64,000 nucleotides of DNA from JBCCSZ01 sp039821145. Its GTDB lineage: Bacteria > Bacteroidota > Bacteroidia > Chitinophagales > Saprospiraceae. The notes below the pieces were generated by a model. It made no database searches, was not told the DNA's origin, and saw nothing but the letters and a program-made list of their open reading frames with translations. Made by a program: the position numbers and the translations under genes. Positions 46,133 through 55,117 of this stretch are shown here, one piece after another. Positions within the stretch are counted from its first letter, which is position 1, and each line of letters starts with the position of its first letter. The DNA lies in contig JBCBOS010000031.1 of the NCBI GenBank assembly GCA_039821145.1, positions 40,097-104,096 of the forward strand, read 5' to 3'.

Positions 46133-46167
46133 TTTCATCAAGTCAGTTTGTGTCCTGACCAAGTCGA

Positions 46168-46617
46168 TCAATACTCGTACAATTGTCTTTTGTCCCATCC
46201 GTCGATGCTCAAAGACATAGAAGATTCATTGTCCACTTGGAGAGGGGTCAGATCGAAAAGCAGATCGAGGACGAGTGCCCCCTCACAGGGGTCGTTGTCG
46301 TCCAGGCTCAAGCGCAACTGTCGCGTGATGGGATCGGACTCTCCGATGCCTTCAGAGTCGAACAGCTCAAAAATCACACCGCCGCAACCGCCACTGTAGT
46401 TGGCCCTTATGCTGAGGCAATCCCCATCGATGCTGACGTCTTCGATGGTAAAGGGATCACTAGGGCCATTGTCAAATTGTTCTTTGTCCAGCATGACGAG
46501 CCTTCCTCCTTCGCAAAGGTCAGAATTGCCCATGTCGTCATCGTCTTTGTCGCAAGCAGTCGCCAGGCACAGCAAAAGTGCCAGACATAGAAATGGAATT
46601 TGTTTCAGGGATTTCAT
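46168..46617 (-). CDS. Hypothetical lipoprotein
   Basis: A 149-residue lipoprotein with lipobox ATAC (Cys22), then an Asp-rich linker and a ~120-residue domain with an NYSGGCGG segment and a paired Cys pattern. The domain is beta-rich and acidic. I do not recognise its function. An inverted repeat abuts its start codon and could influence translation. Confidence 0.65.
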   Translation of the reverse strand: MKSLKQIPFLCLALLLCLATACDKDDDDMGNSDLCEGGRLVMLDKEQFDNGPSDPFTIEDVSIDGDCLSIRANYSGGCGGVIFELFDSEGIGESDPITRQLRLSLDDNDPCEGALVLDLLFDLTPLQVDNESSMSLSIDGWDKRQLYEY

Positions 46618-46650
46618 ATAGGTAAATTTTGTAGGATTCTCTTTACCTAT
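46618..46650 (-). promoter_or_regulatory. Inverted repeat abutting a lipoprotein start codon
   Basis: ATAGGTAAA (46618-46626) and TTTACCTAT (46642-46650) are exact inverted copies with a 15-base loop. On the minus strand the hairpin would end directly at the ATG of the lipoprotein gene, so it could block initiation or be an operator. Confidence 0.4.
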
Positions 46651-46689
46651 AAAGACAGGATCAAAGGGCGGAAGGTTGGGTGGGGTAAA

Positions 46690-47304
46690 TTACTTTTTTT
46701 CCCATTTGCGAATCTCCCTTTGGGCGTATTGGTCGTTGCGCCAGCCGATGAACTGGGTTTCTCCCATGCCCTTGTAGTTCAAAAACCAATCGCGGACGAT
46801 GGTCATGGCCGGATTGTATTGAATCATAAATGGCTCGAACTGCTGGGCATCGATGACCTGCAGGCTGGAGTCTACGGGTACGGCAATGATCTTGGTATCG
46901 GTTTCTCCATCGTCTTCGAGCAAGAGCGTGGCAATGGGTTTGACTTCGAGTACGGTGCCTGTGGGAACACTTTCTGCAATGACCAGTACATCCAAGGCGT
47001 CGCCATCACCACCACGGGCAGGGTCCATGTAAGTGGAGGGGATGAAGCCATAATTGCCGGGATAAGGCAAAAAATCTATGATGCGAATCTGCCCTTTCTC
47101 AGTGTCGTTTTCAAAAACAGCTTTGCTTTCGTTGTACTCTATTTTGTGGTTGGTCCCGGCTGGGATTTCGATGACAGCGTGGAATCCTTTCTCTGTGAAT
47201 GCAGGCAGTTGTTTGTAGTCGACAGCAGAATCTGAGGGGCCACAAGCTGTCAAAAGGCCAATCAAGCAACAACTGAAGAGAACAAAAAGGCGGTGGGCAG
47301 ACAT
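46690..47304 (-). CDS. ppa: Family I inorganic pyrophosphatase, lipoprotein form
   Basis: A 204-residue protein with a signal segment and lipobox LLTAC (Cys21). The rest is a family I PPase: KIEYN (54-58), GNYGFIPSTY (83-92), the metal motif DGDALD (Asp100, Asp102, Asp105) and DTKIIAVP (Asp137). It hydrolyses pyrophosphate. Most PPases are cytosolic, while this one appears membrane-anchored on the periplasmic side. The longer open frame from 47478 is unlikely; the ATG at 47304 directly starts the signal peptide. Confidence 0.8.
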   Translation of the reverse strand: MSAHRLFVLFSCCLIGLLTACGPSDSAVDYKQLPAFTEKGFHAVIEIPAGTNHKIEYNESKAVFENDTEKGQIRIIDFLPYPGNYGFIPSTYMDPARGGDGDALDVLVIAESVPTGTVLEVKPIATLLLEDDGETDTKIIAVPVDSSLQVIDAQQFEPFMIQYNPAMTIVRDWFLNYKGMGETQFIGWRNDQYAQREIRKWEKK

Positions 47305-47560
47305 AAGCAAGCGGTTTCCAGTGCGGTTGTGGATGCGGACAAAGGTAGTGAAAAAATGGACCAATCCCGGTTCTGCCCCCTTTTTTGGACTTTTGGCATC
47401 GACAGAGGTACGAAAGTGAGGCAATTGTCCATCTGAAAACACAATCATTGAAAAAAAATACTTTTCTTGTGGTCCCATCTATACATCATCGCTTTCAGAA
47501 CACTGCCACTGTATGTACACAAGTGGAGCAAATCTTTATTGAATCAATCACAACAGAACC

Positions 47561-47899
47561 ATGACAGAGAACAATTATTTCGACCCAAACGATTTGAAAA
47601 AATTTGGCAACATCACCGAATTCCAAGAAGAATACGGCAAAAAATTCTTCCAGTGGTACGGATCCGTTTTTGAAGAAGGGGCCCTGACCACTCGCGAAAA
47701 ATCTTTGATTGCGCTGGCCGTTGCCCATGCCCTGCAGTGCCCCTATTGCATCGATGCCTATTCCAAGGATTGCCTGACCAAGGGAGCGGACGAAGAGCAG
47801 ATGATGGAAGCAGTTCACGTAGCGGCTGCCATACGCGGAGGGACGACCCTGGTGTATGGGGTTCAAATGATGGAACATGTGAAAAAAGTGTCCATGTAA
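47561..47899 (+). CDS. Carboxymuconolactone-decarboxylase-like (AhpD-fold) arsenosugar-associated protein
   Basis: A 112-residue AhpD/CMD-fold protein with CPYC (Cys60, Cys63) in the LQCPYCIDAYSKDC context. Such small CMD proteins occur beside arsS and are annotated as arsenosugar-biosynthesis-associated peroxidase-like. It is followed 142 bases later by arsS on the same strand, which supports that role. The chemistry may be thiol redox, but it is not established. Confidence 0.8.
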   Translation: MTENNYFDPNDLKKFGNITEFQEEYGKKFFQWYGSVFEEGALTTREKSLIALAVAHALQCPYCIDAYSKDCLTKGADEEQMMEAVHVAAAIRGGTTLVYGVQMMEHVKKVSM

Positions 47900-48041
47900 C
47901 ATCGGCGCATCCCAATCGTCAACTGTGCTTTTGCCATTGTCCAAAGTGCACCCAATGATTCGACGATGGTAACCTTTTGCGTTTGCCAACTGTTGTGCAG
48001 TCAAATCTTTGTCTAGAAACCAGGTTTTAAAAAAATTACTC

Positions 48042-49112
48042 ATGGGAGTCAAACAACGCACCAAATCACTCAAGGCAAGAGCCAGTGAATTGTCAGATAC
48101 TTTCGTCCAGCTCAACGTCTTGAGTGGCAAGGACATGGCCGATGCCCAATTTCCTCTTTTTGCCCAAAATCTGGCTTCGTCGGGTCATCATCAGCTGACA
48201 CCCGTCCCGGTAGAGATCTTCCAAATCAACATCGGCAAGCTCTGCAATCTGTCCTGTGCCCACTGCCATGTGGATGCCGGGCCAGATCGCAAGGAGGAAA
48301 ACATGGACAAAGCCACGCTCGATCGCTGTCTGGAAATCATCGCCCAAACGCCCAGCATTCACACCGTGGACATCACAGGTGGCGCACCGGAGATGAATCC
48401 GCACTTCCGCTGGTTTGTCGAAGAATGCACCCGACTGGGCAAGCGGGTCATCGACCGTTGCAATCTGACCATCATCATGGCCAATCCGAAGTTCCACGAT
48501 CTGCCAGCATTTTTTGCCCGCCACAATGTACAAGTCGTCTCTTCCCTCCCCTATTTCAGCAAACGACGCACTGACGGACAAAGGGGCGACGGCGTATTCG
48601 AGGCATCCATAGAGGCATTGAAAAAGTTGAATGCAGTGGGGTATGGTATGCACGACAGCAAGCTGGAACTGCACTTGGTCTACAATCCTTCTGGAGCCTT
48701 TTTGCCTGGCAACCAAGAGACGTTGGAAGCAGAATTCAAACGCCAATTGCTCCGACGCTACGACATCCACTTTCATCACCTCTTTGCAATTACCAACCTG
48801 CCCATTGCAAGATTTTTGGACTACCTCATCCAGAGCAACAACTACACCGCCTACATGCAAGCCCTCATCGATGCCTTCAACCCGGCAACAGTCAATGGTT
48901 TGATGTGCCGCAATACCATTTCGGTCAGCTGGGATGGCTACCTATACGACTGTGATTTCAACCAGATGCTCGATTTGAAGGTCGCCAGCCCCATTCAGCA
49001 CATCAACGATTTCGATGCCACACAACTGCAAAATCGCAACATCGTCATCAACCAACACTGTTATGGTTGTACAGCTGGTGCTGGTTCCAGTTGCGGGGGC
49101 GAAATTGCCTGA
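48042..49112 (+). CDS. arsS: Arsenosugar biosynthesis radical SAM protein ArsS
   Basis: A 356-residue radical SAM enzyme. The cluster motif CNLSCAHC (Cys68, Cys72, Cys75) follows a QINIGKLC lead-in, and the C-terminus has a second Cys cluster (CYGCTAGAGSSCGG) typical of ArsS. The family couples dimethylarsenic to 5'-deoxyadenosine, giving the precursor of arsenosugars. The frame is open from a TTG at 48009, but the ATG at 48042 starts a normal ArsS N-terminus. Its substrate would come from ArsM, encoded 36 kb upstream. Confidence 0.85.
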   Translation: MGVKQRTKSLKARASELSDTFVQLNVLSGKDMADAQFPLFAQNLASSGHHQLTPVPVEIFQINIGKLCNLSCAHCHVDAGPDRKEENMDKATLDRCLEIIAQTPSIHTVDITGGAPEMNPHFRWFVEECTRLGKRVIDRCNLTIIMANPKFHDLPAFFARHNVQVVSSLPYFSKRRTDGQRGDGVFEASIEALKKLNAVGYGMHDSKLELHLVYNPSGAFLPGNQETLEAEFKRQLLRRYDIHFHHLFAITNLPIARFLDYLIQSNNYTAYMQALIDAFNPATVNGLMCRNTISVSWDGYLYDCDFNQMLDLKVASPIQHINDFDATQLQNRNIVINQHCYGCTAGAGSSCGGEIA

Positions 49113-49181
49113 TTCCACTTCATTGACGTCCAATACCCATTTTATTTTTTTCGCAAACAGCATACTAATTCCATAACAACT

Positions 49182-49189
49182 TACATTTG
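49182..49189 (+). promoter_or_regulatory. Candidate -7 box (TACATTTG)
   Basis: It matches TAnnTTTG and lies 190 bases ahead of the T9SS gene at 49379. No good -33 element is seen. Confidence 0.3.
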
Positions 49190-49378
49190 CACATGAAGCT
49201 GTTTTACTCATTCTCAGTCACTTGTGTGATTTACTTGACAGTCTGATCACAAAACGCTCATAACAAACCGCAAAAATTGTCATTTCTCCTTTTGTAGGCG
49301 AAAGGGACTTTTACAGGAAGTGATACAACAAATGGCAAGACAACGCTTGCCCCTTTCTTTTCCGTAAAGTCTTTTCTT

Positions 49379-50542
49379 ATGAAATTAACTGCGACACATC
49401 AGGCTAATTTCCCAAAACCCGTTTTCGTTCTTTGCCTGCTGGCCCTCCTTTGCTTTGCCCATGCAAGCCATGGCCAAAACATCATCACCTTTCCCATTGG
49501 CAGCACCAGCCCCACCCACAGCGATCCAGGCATCTCCTTCGTATCCAATCTGAGTCCAGGGCCAGGCATTACAGTGGTCAACTGCCCACCTTGGCTCTCC
49601 GCAACTGGTTGGAATTATTTGTTTGCCTCTGACGCCCTGCAGAATGGCCAATACTGGGAGTTTTACATCGATGTTGCCCAAGGCTATGAACTCAACATCA
49701 GCTCCATAGAAGTGGTCAGCAGAGCCAGTGACACCACCTACAGCCGGGTGGCCGGCCAATGGTACCACGAAACAGAAAGTGCTCCTGGTACCTGGTTGGA
49801 AAGCAGTTATTCCAGCAGCATGCAGGGGGTCGGCAGAGATGACATCTGCTTGTTGGGGGCCAGAAGTAGAACCTTTCCCATCAGCATTAATACGGCAGGG
49901 CGAATCCGCTTGCGACTTGTCCACTTTCGAGCCAACCAAAACCAGACGAGATTCGGGGCCATCAACATCAGCGGCAGTTTGTTGCAAGTGCTTCCAGTAG
50001 AGTTGATTCGGTTTGAAGCCAAAGCCCAAGACGATGACATCCAACTGGAATGGGAAACTGCTTCGGAAATCGAAAATGAGGGTTTTGAAGTCCAGCGGCT
50101 GGATGGCGACCTCAATTGGCAAATCATCGGTTGGGTGGATGGCCAGGGAAGTACCAATGAAGCTACGCGCTACCGTTTCCAAGACGACTTTCCACAAACT
50201 GGAGACAACCTGTACCGACTCAAGCAAATCGACCACGACGGAAGCCATTCCTTTTCCAAAATTGTGCAAGCATCCCATCAGAAAGAACAGCCGATCATAC
50301 AGGTCTTTCCCAACCCCAGTCAGGGCCCAGTGGAGGTACGATTGCGCAATCCCAACAAAGAGAAAATGTCCCTTCAGCTGTACGATGGCTTTGGCCGAAT
50401 GGCTTGGCAGTCAGGGATTATGACAGAACTCGACAGTTGGAGGCGGGATTTTGATCTGCGACCAGGTTGCCAATACTTTCTCCTGATACAGATTGGCGCC
50501 TCTCAATACCACAGACATCTACTGATCCAATCCACCGATTGA
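49379..50542 (+). CDS. T9SS-secreted protein with PEP-CTERM-like beta domain
   Basis: A 387-residue exported protein. A signal peptide (~1-33, ending in HGQ) is followed by a ~180-residue beta-rich domain of unknown function with a conserved ISSIEVVSRASDT-type strand. Then comes the LPVELIRFEAK...WETASEIENEGF module (~205-300) that often precedes sorting domains, and a T9SS type A domain from ~305 (VFPNPSQGP). It is secreted or surface-attached; its function is unknown. It is transcribed toward the RmlD-like gene with only two bases between the two stops. Confidence 0.7.
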   Translation: MKLTATHQANFPKPVFVLCLLALLCFAHASHGQNIITFPIGSTSPTHSDPGISFVSNLSPGPGITVVNCPPWLSATGWNYLFASDALQNGQYWEFYIDVAQGYELNISSIEVVSRASDTTYSRVAGQWYHETESAPGTWLESSYSSSMQGVGRDDICLLGARSRTFPISINTAGRIRLRLVHFRANQNQTRFGAINISGSLLQVLPVELIRFEAKAQDDDIQLEWETASEIENEGFEVQRLDGDLNWQIIGWVDGQGSTNEATRYRFQDDFPQTGDNLYRLKQIDHDGSHSFSKIVQASHQKEQPIIQVFPNPSQGPVEVRLRNPNKEKMSLQLYDGFGRMAWQSGIMTELDSWRRDFDLRPGCQYFLLIQIGASQYHRHLLIQSTD

Positions 50543-50544
50543 CA

Positions 50545-51387
50545 CTATTCCTTGGCCAGCCAGCCAAATGCATTGCGCGCCTTTTGGCTGTCGAGCGAAA
50601 CATTGGCCGGACGGGCGGCGGGCATTGATACGTCCTTTTGCAAACTCGGTCGAATCAGTTCCGTAGGCAGGCTCTCCTCTTGGGCATGGTGGACAATGAA
50701 ATCGTAGCGAGACATTGGCTGATCTCCTCCCAAGTGCCAAATGCCTGATGCTCCCAATTCCAACAAGGCCAACAAACCCTCAACAGCATCTCGGGCGTGA
50801 AGCGCCGTTCTGATTTCGTCGGTAAAGGCATAGACTTCCCGCCCTTCCCTCAAGGCTTTCAACCAATGGATGAGAAAGGAAGGGATGGATTCGTCTGTGC
50901 TGTACATTAGCGGCATGCGGGCAACCGTGGCACGGGAATGAACTCCAAGGATTTGTTGCTCGGCCCGGGCCTTTTGCTGGCCGTATAAGTTGACAGGCCC
51001 TGTGGCATCTTCCTCTGCATAAGGAGCTGAAGCCCCGTCAAAAACCAAGTCAGTGGAGGTAAAGACGAAGGGGATGTCCCGCTCTGCTGCCAGCTTCGCC
51101 AGGTGTACACTCGCCTGCACATTGACCTTCTCTGACAAGTCGGGATGTTCTTCACAAAAATTGGGTTGGGCGCAGGCGGCCAGGTGCAGGATGGCATCGG
51201 GATGAAGCTTGTCCAGGAGGGCTCTGCTGGCTGTGGGATCGCTGATGTCGAGCTGGAAGCAGTCCATCGCCGAGGAAGACGGCTGGTGCTTGTGGTAGGT
51301 GCCCAGCAACTGCCAGTGGGGCGAATAAAGGCGAGCCAAGTGCTGGCCCAAAAATCCAGAAATGCCAGTGACGAGTAATTTTTTCAA
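50545..51387 (-). CDS. RmlD-like NAD-dependent epimerase/reductase
   Basis: About 280 residues of extended SDR fold: TGISGFLGQH (NAD loop), FTSTDLVFDG and the YGQQKARAE motif (Tyr-x3-Lys), with a C-terminal RmlD substrate-binding part. It resembles dTDP-4-dehydrorhamnose reductase, but the exact substrate is uncertain. The ATG at 51435 would add 16 residues (MLFLLPSFYIAHKSCA), which are unlike the family; TTG at 51387 gives a normal KKLLVTG start. Its product could use the output of RfbB, encoded ~4.5 kb away. It diverges from a methyltransferase gene. Confidence 0.75.
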   Translation of the reverse strand: MKKLLVTGISGFLGQHLARLYSPHWQLLGTYHKHQPSSSAMDCFQLDISDPTASRALLDKLHPDAILHLAACAQPNFCEEHPDLSEKVNVQASVHLAKLAAERDIPFVFTSTDLVFDGASAPYAEEDATGPVNLYGQQKARAEQQILGVHSRATVARMPLMYSTDESIPSFLIHWLKALREGREVYAFTDEIRTALHARDAVEGLLALLELGASGIWHLGGDQPMSRYDFIVHHAQEESLPTELIRPSLQKDVSMPAARPANVSLDSQKARNAFGWLAKE

Positions 51388-51455
51388 AGCGCAACTTTTG
51401 TGGGCAATATAGAAAGAAGGGAGCAGAAAGAGCATTTTTTTGTACCTTTCTGCCT

Positions 51456-52316
51456 ATGTCTAAAACCGCTCGCAACCACTTGGAAGACGTCATAGAATAT
51501 TACGACCGAACCCGCTTCGACTACCGGGTCGCCTGGGACGATTCTGAACATCCAGCAGTCCATTTTGGCTTTTATGACGAACAGGCCAGCAACCACAAAG
51601 ATGCCTTGATGAATACCAACCGGGTACTGGCCGACCGGGTGAATGCACAGGCCGGAGAGCGTCTGCTCGACGCTGGATGTGGGCGTGGTGGCAGTTGTTT
51701 TTGGTTGGCAAAAAACAGGCAAGTTCGTCCGACGGGCATCACTCCCGTGGCCAGTCAGATCAAAGATTGTCAGGAACAGGCCCAGAAGTTGGGCTTGCAG
51801 GAACAAGTCAACTTTGTCCAAGCCGATTACTGCCAGACAGATTTTGCCGATGCCAGTTTTGACATTGTCTGGGCCTGCGAAAGCCTTTGTCATGCCCAGC
51901 AAAAAGGAGACTTTTACAGGGAAGCATTCCGCCTGCTGCGCCCCGGTGGCCGCCTGATCATCGCAGAGTACATTCGACAAAAACGCCCATTGGCTGCCCG
52001 AGAAGAACAACTGCTCGCCGCCTGGCTCAACCGCTGGGCCATCCAAGACATCGACAGCCAAGACGAGCACCTTTCCCATGCCCAACAGGCGGGCTTTGCC
52101 AAGGTCGAGATGGAAAACGTCACGCCATTTACCCGCACCTCCTTGCGCAATCTACACCGCAATGCCAGCAACTGGCTGTGGCTGAGTCACTTGCTCCGCT
52201 GGACAGGCCTGCGCTCCAAAGTACAACACGCCAACATGCTGGGGTCCATTCGACAGTACGAAGCCTTGGAACACGATCTTTGGTTTTATGCCATCCTCAC
52301 AGCGGTCAAGCCTTGA
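51456..52316 (+). CDS. Class I SAM-dependent methyltransferase
   Basis: A 286-residue cytosolic methyltransferase. The SAM motif LLDAGCGRGG (~69-78), the acidic FVQADYCQ segment and a post-II LRPGGRLIIAEYI strand are visible. The overall layout resembles small-molecule (tocopherol/sterol-like) methyltransferases, but the substrate is not identifiable. It is divergent from the RmlD-like gene and close upstream of a T9SS gene. Confidence 0.75.
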   Translation: MSKTARNHLEDVIEYYDRTRFDYRVAWDDSEHPAVHFGFYDEQASNHKDALMNTNRVLADRVNAQAGERLLDAGCGRGGSCFWLAKNRQVRPTGITPVASQIKDCQEQAQKLGLQEQVNFVQADYCQTDFADASFDIVWACESLCHAQQKGDFYREAFRLLRPGGRLIIAEYIRQKRPLAAREEQLLAAWLNRWAIQDIDSQDEHLSHAQQAGFAKVEMENVTPFTRTSLRNLHRNASNWLWLSHLLRWTGLRSKVQHANMLGSIRQYEALEHDLWFYAILTAVKP

Positions 52317-52428
52317 GAGCAGCTTGGGAACCCATGAATTGGGCCACAAATGCCACTTTTAACGATCTGCAACTATCTTTCGCAGAGGAAATCTTGTAAA
52401 TTGTCTCATAAAATCAAGCGCAAGACTT

Positions 52429-54321
52429 ATGAGACTAAATCTTATCTTCTTTCTACTGGCCTTTTGTTTTGGCAATGCCTACGGGCAAATCACCTATACC
52501 GCTGCTGATTATGCCGAGCCCGGCGATGAGTTTTTGCTCAGCACCGCCTCGATCGACTCCCTCAATCTACCAGACTTTGCCCAGGCAGGGGCCGATGTCA
52601 GTTGGGACTTTTCCGATCTCGCCATTCTCACACAAGATTCCATCTACTTTACCTCTGCAGACAATTCCGGCTATCAGCAAGGATTCATCTTTACCTGTGT
52701 GGCCAGTGGTGGCAATATCTTTCAGTGCAACCAATTGTGGACAGAACTGGTCAACCTCGGCATCAAAGGAGAATTGGACATCAACCTGCCCAACATCCCC
52801 ATCACGGACATTGCCCGCCTGACCAATAAATCCAACGCGGCCTTGGCCAATACGATGGTGGGCCTCACCGTAGAACAGGGAGGCTTCAGCTTGCCCCTCA
52901 CCAATGTCTACACCGACATCGATACCCTCTATCGCTTCCCGATGGAGTACCAAAACCAGCATCGTTCAACCGGACGGGTGATTGTGGGGATTCAAGACGG
53001 TCCGACGGGAGACCTTGGCTTGGCCACCAATACCGTCCGCAACAGTGTCGTGGAAGGATACGGCAGCCTTGTCACCCCCTACCGATCTTATGGTCAGACC
53101 CTCAAGCTAAAATCCACCGTTCTCAATACAGACACCCTCATTTTGGATACCATAAGAACGGCCATTCCCCCAAATACCACTGTCACCTATGAATGGTTCG
53201 ACTTGGAATATGGGGTCCCTGTACTGTCTGTCACAGCCACTCAAATTGGAAATTTTGAGCTGGTAACCAATATTCAGTTCATCGATACGGCCCGCTGCCT
53301 GGAGCCATTGGCCTTGTACTTGTCAACCCCTCTGCAGCCCATTGTCGACATCAACGGAAATGTGGAGGTGACCTTTACCAACCAAAGCCTCAATGCAGAC
53401 AGCCTCGTTTGGGATTTTGGCGACGGCCAGACAAGTACAGAAGAAAGTCCCGTCCATACGTACAGCGGAGGAGAAAATACCTACATCGTTCAGCTCATTG
53501 CTTGCAATACCCAACAAAACTGCACGCCGCCCATTTGCGATACCTTGCAGTTGCCCTTGACCATACAAGACACCACAGCCAGCGGTCCGATCGACGCACT
53601 CTTTACCGCTCCAGCAGAAGGCTGCCAAGGCAATCCTGTGGTTTTTCAAAACAACTCTGACAATGCCAGCAGGTATTTGTGGAACTTTGGAGACAACAAT
53701 ACCTCTACCAACCCCAGTCCGACCCACAGCTACCAACAGCCCGGTGAATACAAGATCACACTCATCGCATCCAATCGAACGGACGTAGACAGCAGCAGCC
53801 AAAGCATTGTGATCCTTCCCGCGCCAGAACCTGCTCTGGGCAATGACACCACGATCAACATCGATGGATCTGTCGTCTTGAGTCCAGGAACATTCAGCTC
53901 CTACCTTTGGTCCGATGGCACGACTGGATCATCCATCTCTTTGGATGCCTCCCAGCTGGGACAAGGCACTTTTTTGTATGCTGTCACGGTGACGGATGAG
54001 GAAGGCTGCAGCGCATCGGATGAGGTGTCGATCACGGTCAGAGACCTGTCCAGTCTAGCTGAGGTAATTGACGGCTACAAGTTGGAGATTTTCCCATCTC
54101 CGGTACAAGATTGGCTGCACATACAAGTTGAGGCAGTCCAAGGAGTTGCCCAGCCGTCTGAATGGCGCATTGCGCTCTATGATTTGAGTGGAAAGATGTT
54201 GTTGACAGAGCAAATGCAAAACGAACTGCACAAGGTCGACTTGTCCAATTGGCCTGCCGGCGTGTATTTGCTGCGCGTACAGCTGGATCAGCAGTTCAAA
54301 ACCTTCAAAATCGTCCGCTAA
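52429..54321 (+). CDS. T9SS surface protein with PKD domains
   Basis: A 630-residue exported protein. A signal peptide (~1-19) and a ~285-residue N-terminal part of unknown function are followed by two PKD-type domains (~308-385 with VWDFGDG, ~398-465 with LWNFGDN), one Ig-like module (~470-545 with SYLWSDGTTG) and a T9SS type A sorting domain (~555-630, IFPSPVQDW). It is probably an adhesin or a scaffold at the surface. A 13-bp hairpin follows. Confidence 0.75.
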   Translation: MRLNLIFFLLAFCFGNAYGQITYTAADYAEPGDEFLLSTASIDSLNLPDFAQAGADVSWDFSDLAILTQDSIYFTSADNSGYQQGFIFTCVASGGNIFQCNQLWTELVNLGIKGELDINLPNIPITDIARLTNKSNAALANTMVGLTVEQGGFSLPLTNVYTDIDTLYRFPMEYQNQHRSTGRVIVGIQDGPTGDLGLATNTVRNSVVEGYGSLVTPYRSYGQTLKLKSTVLNTDTLILDTIRTAIPPNTTVTYEWFDLEYGVPVLSVTATQIGNFELVTNIQFIDTARCLEPLALYLSTPLQPIVDINGNVEVTFTNQSLNADSLVWDFGDGQTSTEESPVHTYSGGENTYIVQLIACNTQQNCTPPICDTLQLPLTIQDTTASGPIDALFTAPAEGCQGNPVVFQNNSDNASRYLWNFGDNNTSTNPSPTHSYQQPGEYKITLIASNRTDVDSSSQSIVILPAPEPALGNDTTINIDGSVVLSPGTFSSYLWSDGTTGSSISLDASQLGQGTFLYAVTVTDEEGCSASDEVSITVRDLSSLAEVIDGYKLEIFPSPVQDWLHIQVEAVQGVAQPSEWRIALYDLSGKMLLTEQMQNELHKVDLSNWPAGVYLLRVQLDQQFKTFKIVR

Positions 54322-54364
54322 ACACTCCTTGTCAGCGGACACATACTCATTGGGGTGAGTGTAA

Positions 54365-54401
54365 ATTTAGCCATATGGGTACAGAACTCATATGGCTAAA
54401 T
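54365..54401. terminator. Convergent-gene hairpin
   Basis: ATTTAGCCATATG (54365-54377) pairs exactly with CATATGGCTAAAT (54389-54401) around an 11-base loop. It lies between convergent genes and probably ends both, although T-runs are short. Confidence 0.6.
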
Positions 54402-54438
54402 GATAGGTGGTCAGAAGATTGACCAAAGGAAAAGGCTT

Positions 54439-54933
54439 CTAGTTGGAAGATCTTTCGTAGGCGAACCCTCCTTTCTTGTTTCGAGACCAACTGGTAAACT
54501 TGATGTCGATGGCAATGTTTTCCTCCACCAACAGCATGACGTAGTCGGTTCCAACGATGTTGCGAGGCATGTCTACGACAGTTCTGAAATTTCCAAATGT
54601 CAAATTGTCCAAATCGGCTGTCGTTCCTTCTGCCCAGAGGGTGCCTGCTGGACTGGTATCCTTGCTGGCATCATCTTCTGTCACAGCGTTGAAAATTTGT
54701 CCCCCACCCTCAGCGCGAGTGATCCATACCAAGTTGGTGATTCGATCTTGGTTGGCCTCCAGGGTGTGGTCCGTATCATCTGGTTTTTCAAAGGTGACAG
54801 TTGGCCCCGACCAAACCGTGATTTGCATTACTGGCGGCACATCTGGCGCCTCCGTCTTGTCGTTGTTGCAAGCCGTAAAAAAAAGAATGCTCAGCAAGGT
54901 GATTGACAACAAATGAAAATTTGCGTACTTCAT
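54439..54933 (-). CDS. Hypothetical lipoprotein
   Basis: A 164-residue lipoprotein with lipobox FTAC (Cys22) and a ~140-residue beta-rich domain (strands such as ITVWSGPTVTFEKPD). The TFEKPDDTDHTLEANQDRITNLVWITR region suggests a small Ig-like or jelly-roll fold, but the function is unknown. The open frame extends to 55014, but the ATG at 54933 begins the signal peptide. Confidence 0.65.
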   Translation of the reverse strand: MKYANFHLLSITLLSILFFTACNNDKTEAPDVPPVMQITVWSGPTVTFEKPDDTDHTLEANQDRITNLVWITRAEGGGQIFNAVTEDDASKDTSPAGTLWAEGTTADLDNLTFGNFRTVVDMPRNIVGTDYVMLLVEENIAIDIKFTSWSRNKKGGFAYERSSN

Positions 54934-55117
54934 AGCAACCAAAAATTGTGATGTTAAGATATTGAGCTGTTTGACAAACGAAGGTAACAACTTATCGGAT
55001 TTGCGCTTATACAAAAGGAGAAAATGCCGCGCTGATACCCGTAATTTCCCTTTCGAACGAGCATTTTACAAAAAAACGGGTGTCCTACAGTGCAAAAACG
55101 CCTGAGAATTGAGGCAT

